A stretch of DNA of 64,000 bases from Chiayiivirga flava (GTDB lineage: Bacteria > Pseudomonadota > Gammaproteobacteria > Xanthomonadales > Xanthomonadaceae): contig NZ_JACHHP010000002.1 of the NCBI RefSeq assembly GCF_014202825.1, forward strand, positions 310,001 through 374,000. Direction: 5' to 3'. The position numbers and the translations under genes are program-made. Of the stretch, positions 58,647 through 64,000 are shown in pieces. A model generated the notes under the pieces. The model searched no databases. It was not told the DNA's origin and worked only from the letters and a program-made list of their open reading frames with translations. Position 1 is the first letter of the stretch. The number at the start of each line of letters is the position of its first letter.

Positions 58647-59747
58647 TCAAAGACGCAGCGGCATCACCACGTGCCGCGAACGGGCGTTGCTCGCCTCGCG
58701 CACCAGGGCGCTGGAGTTCGCGTCGCGCAGGTTGATCGAGACCGTGTCGTCGCGCAGCGCGCCCAGCGCATCGAGCAGGTAGGTGACGTTGAAGCCGATC
58801 GACACATTGTCGACCGTGCTCTGCGCCTCGATCTCCTCCACCGCCTCTTCCTGCTCCGGGTTGTGCGCCACGATCCGGATCTGGCCGGGCGAAAACTCGA
58901 GCTTCACCCCGCGGTACTTTTCGTTCGACAGGATGGCCGCACGCTGCAGCGCGGCCTTCAGCAGTTCGCGTTCGACCTTCACTTCCTTGTCCGCGCCGAT
59001 CGGAATCACCGCCTCGTAGTCCGGGAAGCGGCCGTCGATCAACTTGGACGTGAAGGTCACGTCCTCGCGCCGCACGCGCACATGGTTGCGGCCGACTTCC
59101 AGTTCCAGCACGCGGTCGCCGCCTTCGAGCAGGCGCTGCAGTTCGAGCACGCCCTTGCGCGGCAGGATGATCTGCTTGCGGCTCTTCGCCCCTTCGGGCA
59201 GATCGGCTTCGCACAGCGCCAGCCGGTGGCCATCGGTGGCGACGCACCGCAGACCGGTTTCGCGCAGGTCGAAGAGCAGCCCGTTGAGGTAGAACCGCAC
59301 GTCCTGCTGCGCCATCGCGAACGCGGTGCGTTCGATCAGTTCCTTGAGGCCGGCTTCCGGGATCTGGATCCGTTCGACCAGTTCGAGATCGTCGGTCGAC
59401 GGGAATTCCTTCGGCGACAGCGTGGACAGCGTGAACCGGCTGCGTCCGGCGCTGACCGCGACGCGGTCGCCGCTCAGGGCGAAGTTCACCTTGCTGCCGT
59501 CGGGCAGCGCCCGGACGATCTCGAACAGCTTGCGTGCCGGAATCGTGGTTTCGCCCGGGTCGGACCCTTCGAGCGCGGCGCGCGCGACCATTTCCACTTC
59601 GAGGTCGGTGCCGGTCAGCGACAGTCTGTCGTCGGCGACGGCCACCAGCAGATTCGCGAGCACCGGCAATGTCTGCCGTCGCTCGACGACGTTGACCACC
59701 TGCTGCAGCGGCTTGAGCAACACTTCGCGCTGGATGTTGAAACGCAT
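58647..59747 (-). CDS. dnaN: DNA polymerase III beta clamp
   Basis: 366 residues. Three repeated clamp domains are visible; the start MRFNIQREVLLKPLQQVVNV and the end ARSRHVVMPLRL match beta clamps, including the last residues that contribute to the protein-binding pocket. It slides on DNA and holds the polymerase. It follows dnaA across the putative origin segment of 245 bp. Confidence 0.99.
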   Translation of the reverse strand: MRFNIQREVLLKPLQQVVNVVERRQTLPVLANLLVAVADDRLSLTGTDLEVEMVARAALEGSDPGETTIPARKLFEIVRALPDGSKVNFALSGDRVAVSAGRSRFTLSTLSPKEFPSTDDLELVERIQIPEAGLKELIERTAFAMAQQDVRFYLNGLLFDLRETGLRCVATDGHRLALCEADLPEGAKSRKQIILPRKGVLELQRLLEGGDRVLELEVGRNHVRVRREDVTFTSKLIDGRFPDYEAVIPIGADKEVKVERELLKAALQRAAILSNEKYRGVKLEFSPGQIRIVAHNPEQEEAVEEIEAQSTVDNVSIGFNVTYLLDALGALRDDTVSINLRDANSSALVREASNARSRHVVMPLRL

Positions 59748-59992
59748 ACCGATTCCTGGTTTTTTTATAGATCGAATGGAAAACGGTGGTGATGGTGGAG
59801 CAGGATGTTTCTGCGGACAAGTATCACAGGCGATTGATTTTCAAAGGGAAACCGGTGTCCCGAACGTTCCGGAAAGCCTTCCCGAGCCTGTGCGTGGCTT
59901 GTGCATAACCTTGCCCTCCAATCCCCTCCCCAGCTTATCCACAGGTTGAAGCGAGTGATGTTCCACGGCCCGGCGAAAAAAACGCCGCTCGG
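59748..59992. other. Putative origin of replication segment between dnaA and dnaN
   Basis: Two perfect DnaA boxes: TTATCCACA at 59935-59943 on the plus strand and TTATGCACA at 59900-59908 on the minus strand. A near-box TTGTCCGCA lies at 59812-59820 on the minus strand. A T-rich stretch (TTTTTTATAG, 59761-59770) lies next to dnaN and could be the unwinding region. The location at the dnaA-dnaN gap between diverging replication genes fits oriC. Box number is modest, and GC skew was not calculated. Confidence 0.55.
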
Positions 59993-61327
59993 TCATTCGG
60001 TCAGCTTGCGCACCAGTTTTTCGAAGTCTTCGCGGGTCTTTCCGTCCGTGTCGACCAGTTCGCGCACCACCCGGCAGGCATGCAGCACCGTCGTGTGGTC
60101 GCGGCCACCGAAGGCATCGCCGATTTCCGGCAGGCTGTGTTCGGTCAGTTCCTTCGCCAGCGCCATCGCGATCTGGCGCGGACGCGCCAGCGATCGCGTG
60201 CGCCGTTTCGAGTTCAGGTCGACCAGGCGCAGCTGATAGTAGTCTGCCACGGTCTTCTGGATGTTTGCGATGGAAATGGCCTGCTGCTGGGCGCGCAGCA
60301 GATCGCGCAGCGTTTCCTGCGCGAACTCCACGGTGATGCTGCGGCCGGTGAAGTTGGCGCGCGCGGCCAGGGTGTTGAGTGCGCCTTCGAGATCGCGCAC
60401 GTTGGACCGCATGCGCTTGGCGATGAGGTAGGCGACATCGTCCGGCAGGGTCACGCCGCGGCTGCGCGCCTTGCTCAGCAGGATCGCGGCACGGGTTTCG
60501 AAGTCCGGTGGCTCGATCGCCACCGAGAGGCCCCAGCCCAGGCGCGACTTCAGCCGCGGCTCGAGGTTTTCGACTTCCTTCGGATAGCGGTCGCAGGTGA
60601 GGATGATCTGCTGCTTGCCGTCGAACAGCGCATTGAAGGTGTGGAAGAACTCCTCCTGGGTGCGGTCCTTGCCGGCGAAGAACTGGATATCGTCGATCAG
60701 CAGCGCGTCGACCTGCTGGAACTGGCGCTTGAACGCGTCCATCGCCTTGTCCTGCAGCGCCTTCATCATCGCGCTGAAGAACTGTTCCGAGCGCAGGTAG
60801 AGCACCTTCATGGCGGGGTTGTTGGCCCGCATCATGTTGCCGGCGGCGTGCATCAGATGGGTCTTGCCCAGGCCCGTGCCGCCGTACAGCAGCAGCGGGT
60901 TGTAGGCGCGGCCGGGATTCTGCGCCACCTGCAGCGCGGCGGACTTGCCGAGCTGGTTGGACTTGCCCTCGACGAACACCTCGAAGCTGTAGCTCGGATC
61001 GAGGTTGCTCGGAACCTCGTCGGCACCGCGCGCGGGGGCCAGCGCCGACGTGGGTCGGGCGACGGCCGCGGGCTCGGCGCGGCGCAGCGAGCCGACCTCG
61101 ATCCGTACCTGCAGGCCGGCCTCGCCGCTGTAGTGGCGCAGCAGTTCGACGATGCGCGCCAGGTAGCGCTCGCGGATCGTGTCGACCACGAAGGCGTTCG
61201 GCGCGAACAGCGCCAATGCGTTGCCGTCGCCGTTGGCCAATTGCAGCGGCTTGACCCAGGTGTGGAAGTCCTCGGCCGGCAGTTCGGCTTCCAGACGTTC
61301 GAGGCAAAGCGGCCAGGCGGCAAGCAT
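59993..61327 (-). CDS. dnaA: Chromosomal replication initiator protein DnaA
   Basis: 444 residues from the ATG at 61327, giving [20 protein letters not shown], matching the conserved N-terminus of domain I in Xanthomonadales; the ORF extends upstream with unrelated sequence. Domain III has Walker [21 protein letters not shown], Walker [15 protein letters not shown] and sensor motifs. Domain IV has the DnaA signature [15 protein letters not shown], which reads the DnaA boxes. It starts replication at oriC. No ribosome binding site is obvious. Confidence 0.99.
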   Translation of the reverse strand: MLAAWPLCLERLEAELPAEDFHTWVKPLQLANGDGNALALFAPNAFVVDTIRERYLARIVELLRHYSGEAGLQVRIEVGSLRRAEPAAVARPTSALAPARGADEVPSNLDPSYSFEVFVEGKSNQLGKSAALQVAQNPGRAYNPLLLYGGTGLGKTHLMHAAGNMMRANNPAMKVLYLRSEQFFSAMMKALQDKAMDAFKRQFQQVDALLIDDIQFFAGKDRTQEEFFHTFNALFDGKQQIILTCDRYPKEVENLEPRLKSRLGWGLSVAIEPPDFETRAAILLSKARSRGVTLPDDVAYLIAKRMRSNVRDLEGALNTLAARANFTGRSITVEFAQETLRDLLRAQQQAISIANIQKTVADYYQLRLVDLNSKRRTRSLARPRQIAMALAKELTEHSLPEIGDAFGGRDHTTVLHACRVVRELVDTDGKTREDFEKLVRKLTE

Positions 61328-61477
61328 CGTGGACGTGGCGGTGGGAGTGGGGGAAGTGGAAATGGGCAGTCGCACGGTCGAAGCGATCCGCCGCGTGACG
61401 CCGGGCGCACGCGCAGTTCGCGAGAAAGAGCGGGCCAGTCTACCCGCGCGCCGACGCCGGTGCCAAGCGCGGCCCGA

Positions 61478-61507
61478 TTGACAGAAGGCGGGCACGATCG
61501 CTACCAT
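61478..61507 (+). promoter_or_regulatory. Putative rpmH promoter
   Basis: A perfect -35 TTGACA (61478-61483) is followed after 18 bp by TACCAT (61502-61507). It points to rpmH, which starts 39 bp downstream. The gap is bordered by dnaA on the other strand. Confidence 0.55.
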
Positions 61508-61545
61508 TGAAAGTCTTTCTCCGCGAAAAACACCCGGGTTTTGCC

Positions 61546-61686
61546 ATGAGCACCAAGCGCACCTACCAGCCCAGCAACCTCAAGCGCGCGCGCACCCACG
61601 GGTTCCGTGCCCGCATGCGCACCGCCGACGGCCGCAAGATCATCAATGCGCGCCGCGCCAAGGGCCGCAAGAACCTGATCCCCTGA
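61546..61686 (+). CDS. rpmH: 50S ribosomal protein L34
   Basis: 46 residues, basic, starting [20 protein letters not shown] and ending [11 protein letters not shown]. This is the normal length and sequence of L34, a small protein of the large ribosomal subunit. It is first in the rpmH-rnpA-yidC-mnmE group running away from the origin. Confidence 0.98.
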   Translation: MSTKRTYQPSNLKRARTHGFRARMRTADGRKIINARRAKGRKNLIP

Positions 61687-61793
61687 TCGAGACGGCGGGC
61701 GATCCGGTCGACGACGCAGACCGCCCGATCGACGCCCCGAGCGACGGCGCCGCACCGATTCCCGGTGCCGCCGTCCCGGCACGGACCCACGGC

Positions 61794-62204
61794 ATGCCCG
61801 ACGTCCGTTTTCCGCGCAGCGCGCGGCTCCGCAAACTGGCCGAATTCAAGCACTGCTTCGCGCACGGACTGCGCGCGAGCGGGCGCTATTTCCGCCTCGT
61901 CAAATCGCAGCGCGACACCGCCCGGCTCGGCAGCGCGATCTCGCGCAAGGTCGACGGCCGCGCGGTGGAGCGCAACCGCATCCGGCGCATCGTGCGCGAA
62001 TGGTTTCGCCACCGCCGTGCCGAGCTCCCCGCCGCCGACTACTTCGTCAACGCCCGGCCCGAGGCACGCAACGTGCCGGCGGCGGACCTGCGCCGCGACC
62101 TGGACGCACTCTTCCGCCGTTCGCTCGCGTTGAAGCCCGCGCCCGCGCCGGGCACAATGGCGGACGGTGTCGCGCCGCTCCCGTCGCCGCCCGCCGACGC
62201 CTGA
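61794..62204 (+). CDS. rnpA: Ribonuclease P protein component
   Basis: 136 residues. The family core is present: FPRSARLRKLAEFKHCFA at the N-terminus and the RNP motif RAVERNRIRRIVREWFR. It binds the RNase P RNA and helps cut the 5' leader of tRNA precursors. A Pro/Ala-rich extension of about 25 residues follows the usual end. The gene lies 107 bp after rpmH. Confidence 0.95.
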   Translation: MPDVRFPRSARLRKLAEFKHCFAHGLRASGRYFRLVKSQRDTARLGSAISRKVDGRAVERNRIRRIVREWFRHRRAELPAADYFVNARPEARNVPAADLRRDLDALFRRSLALKPAPAPGTMADGVAPLPSPPADA

Positions 62205-62262
62205 CACATTCTCCCGCCCCGCGCGTCCCGATGCATTCCACGCGCCGCCGCCTGTTGCCTTC

Positions 62263-63945
62263 ATGACCCAGACCCGCACCTTTCTCCTGATCGCCTGGCT
62301 GATCGTCGCCTTTTTCCTGTGGGACGCGTGGCAGCGCGATTACCTGCAGACGCCGCCGTCGATCGAGGCGCCCGCCGCGCCTGCACCGGCGCTCGACACC
62401 GGCGATGGCGCGGTGCCGGCCATTCCCACCGATGCACCGGCCGCGACCCCCGGCGTGTCCGCGGTGCCTGACGCGCTGCCCGAGGCGCCGCCCGCGTCCC
62501 GCGTGATCCTGAGCAACGACGTGCTGCGCCTCACCCTCGACGCGCGCGGCGGCACCATCCTCGCGGCCGACCTGCTCGACTACCCGCAGTCCACCGAAGC
62601 GGGCAGCCCGCCGGTGCAGCTCATGAGCCAGGATCCGGCGCACTTCTTCGTCGCGCAGAGCGGCTGGGTGGGTCCGCGCGCGGCACCCAACCACCAGACC
62701 GCGTTCCAGCCGCAGGGTGGCGACGCGACGCTGGCCGACGGCGCCGACACGGTCGAACAGACCTTCGTCTGGACCGATGCCTCCGGCGTCAGCGTGCAGC
62801 GCACCTACCGTCTGGCCCGCCTGAGCTACGTGGTCGAGGTGATCGACGCCGTCCGCAACGCCGGCAGCGACACCTGGCGTGCGAATCCCTACCACCAGCT
62901 GCTGCGCGTGCAGCCGCCGTCGAAGGGCGGTGGCTTCACCAATCCCGAGTCGTACAGCTTCGTCGGCGCGGCGTGGTACAGCCCGCAGGACAAGTTCGAG
63001 AAACTCAAGTTCGCCGATTACGACCCCGCGCAACCGCTGAAGAAGGACGTCACCGGCGGCTGGCTGTCGATGCTGCAGCACTACTTCGCCGCCGCATGGA
63101 TTCCGCCGGTCGACCAGCCCACGCAGTTCTCCACGGCCATCGTCGACGGCACGCGTTACCTGGTGCGCGCGCTCGGCCCGACGGTGGAACTCGCGCCCGG
63201 CGCGAATATCGCGCAGACCACGCGCCTGTACGCCGGCCCCAAACTGCCGGACGTGCTCGATGCGACCGCGCCCGGCTTCGGCCTCACGCTCGACTACGGC
63301 ATCTTCACCGTCATCGCGCAGCCGCTGCACTGGCTGCTCGCGCAACTGCACAAGCTCACTGGCAACTGGGGCTGGGCCATCGTGCTGCTGGTGGTGCTGA
63401 TCAAGCTCGCGCTGTTCAAGCTCTCCGAAGCGCAATACAAGAGTTTCGCCAACATGCGCCGCGTGCAGCCGCGCATCGAGGCGCTGAAGGAACGGTACGG
63501 CGACGATCGCCAGAAATTCCAGATGGCGATGATGGAGCTGTACAAGAAGGAGAAGATCAACCCGATGGGCGGCTGCCTGCCGATGCTGCCGCAGATCCCG
63601 ATCTTCATGGGCCTGTACTGGGTGCTGCTGGAAAGCGTGGAACTGCGCCAGGCGCCGTGGTTCGGCTGGATCCAGAACCTCACCGCGCCCGATCCGTACT
63701 TCATCCTGCCGATCCTCAACATGGCGACGATGTACCTCACGCAGAAACTGTCGCCCACCGTCGGCATGGATCCGATGCAGAAGAAGATGATGACGATCAT
63801 GCCGCTCGTGATGAGCGCGATGTTCGTCTTCTTCCCCGCGGGTCTCGTGCTGTACTGGACCACGAACGGCGCGCTCGGCCTGCTGCAGCAGTGGATCATC
63901 ATCCGCCGCAACGCGCCCGTCGCGTCGACGCCCGCGAAGGCGTGA
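62263..63945 (+). CDS. yidC: Membrane protein insertase YidC
   Basis: 560 residues from the ATG at 62263. An N-terminal helix (about 5-24, RTFLLIAWLIVAFFLWDAW) is followed by a Pro/Ala-rich linker, the large periplasmic domain (about 75-340) and the conserved C-terminal membrane core with WGWAIVLLVVLIKLALFKLS, PMGGCLPMLPQIPIFMGLYW and a final helix at FPAGLVLYWTTNGALGLLQQ. It inserts proteins into the inner membrane with or without SecYEG. The yidD gene usually found between rnpA and yidC is absent here. Confidence 0.97.
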   Translation: MTQTRTFLLIAWLIVAFFLWDAWQRDYLQTPPSIEAPAAPAPALDTGDGAVPAIPTDAPAATPGVSAVPDALPEAPPASRVILSNDVLRLTLDARGGTILAADLLDYPQSTEAGSPPVQLMSQDPAHFFVAQSGWVGPRAAPNHQTAFQPQGGDATLADGADTVEQTFVWTDASGVSVQRTYRLARLSYVVEVIDAVRNAGSDTWRANPYHQLLRVQPPSKGGGFTNPESYSFVGAAWYSPQDKFEKLKFADYDPAQPLKKDVTGGWLSMLQHYFAAAWIPPVDQPTQFSTAIVDGTRYLVRALGPTVELAPGANIAQTTRLYAGPKLPDVLDATAPGFGLTLDYGIFTVIAQPLHWLLAQLHKLTGNWGWAIVLLVVLIKLALFKLSEAQYKSFANMRRVQPRIEALKERYGDDRQKFQMAMMELYKKEKINPMGGCLPMLPQIPIFMGLYWVLLESVELRQAPWFGWIQNLTAPDPYFILPILNMATMYLTQKLSPTVGMDPMQKKMMTIMPLVMSAMFVFFPAGLVLYWTTNGALGLLQQWIIIRRNAPVASTPAKA

Positions 63946-63967
63946 CGGTGCGTCGCGCCGCGTCTGC

Positions 63968-64000
63968 ATGAGCGCGCGCGACACCATCGCGGCGATCGCG
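63968..64000 (+). CDS. mnmE: tRNA modification GTPase MnmE, first 11 codons
   Basis: The ATG at 63968 opens MSARDTIAAIA, which matches the start of MnmE (TrmE), and the position after yidC is the usual one. The rest lies beyond the window. MnmE with MnmG modifies the wobble uridine of several tRNAs. Confidence 0.75.
   Translation, partial: MSARDTIAAIA

Overview
The window is about 64 kb of GC-rich, gene-dense bacterial chromosome. Its right end is a classical chromosomal origin region. dnaA, dnaN, recF and gyrB run leftward; rpmH, rnpA, yidC and the first codons of mnmE run rightward. Two perfect DnaA boxes lie between dnaA and dnaN. The order gyrB, tonB, exbB, exbD, exbD, pdxJ resembles the origin region of Xanthomonas. 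With the protein families seen here, this points to the Xanthomonadales/Lysobacterales (Gammaproteobacteria), probably a Rhodanobacteraceae or Lysobacter-like genus. I cannot name the species.

Left part (1-13.3 kb): a truncated GPH/SLC45-type sugar transporter, a CPA2 cation/proton antiporter, an ArsR-SRPBCC-SRPBCC operon with overlapping genes and a probable operator, an acyl-CoA dehydrogenase, a secreted beta-helix protein, a TPP riboswitch with thiC, a DUF2333 protein, ppa and comF. The biotin block bioB-bioF-bioH-bioC (13.4-17.6 kb) holds most of the pathway; bioA and bioD are not in this window.

Middle part (17.7-31.5 kb): two paralogous secreted delta-60 repeat proteins, a choice-of-anchor Q type protein, a FadI-like thiolase, an acyltransferase-like protein, an unrecognised 288-residue protein, a PA0069-type radical SAM protein, cardiolipin synthase, two small membrane proteins and a RelBE-like toxin-antitoxin pair. 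The beta-helix, delta-60 and anchor-Q proteins all end in the same short tail, (L/V)F-x-DG-(F/L)-E. I regard this as the best candidate for an undescribed shared feature, perhaps a C-terminal sorting or processing signal.

Carboxylate block (31.6-43.2 kb): a dcaP-like porin and an MHS transporter diverge from acs. They are followed by a LuxR-type response regulator, an ABC permease/ATPase pair and a very large SSS-PAS-histidine kinase-REC protein. The kinase and regulator resemble the CrbS/CrbR (MxtR/ErdR) acetate-switch system. A 15-bp motif, CCAAGGTCTARTTGG, occurs before both acs/dcaP and the regulator gene.

Right part (43.3-64 kb): a phosphopantetheinyl transferase, an ECF sigma factor with a membrane partner and a PDZ protein, pdxJ, a TonB-ExbB-ExbD cluster with three exbD copies, a TPR lipoprotein-free secreted protein, an ATP-grasp ligase paired with a transglutaminase-like/7TM protein, and the origin genes. 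Three REP-like palindromic elements and one longer inverted-repeat element lie in intergenic DNA. I saw no tRNA, rRNA, CRISPR array, prophage or transposase gene.
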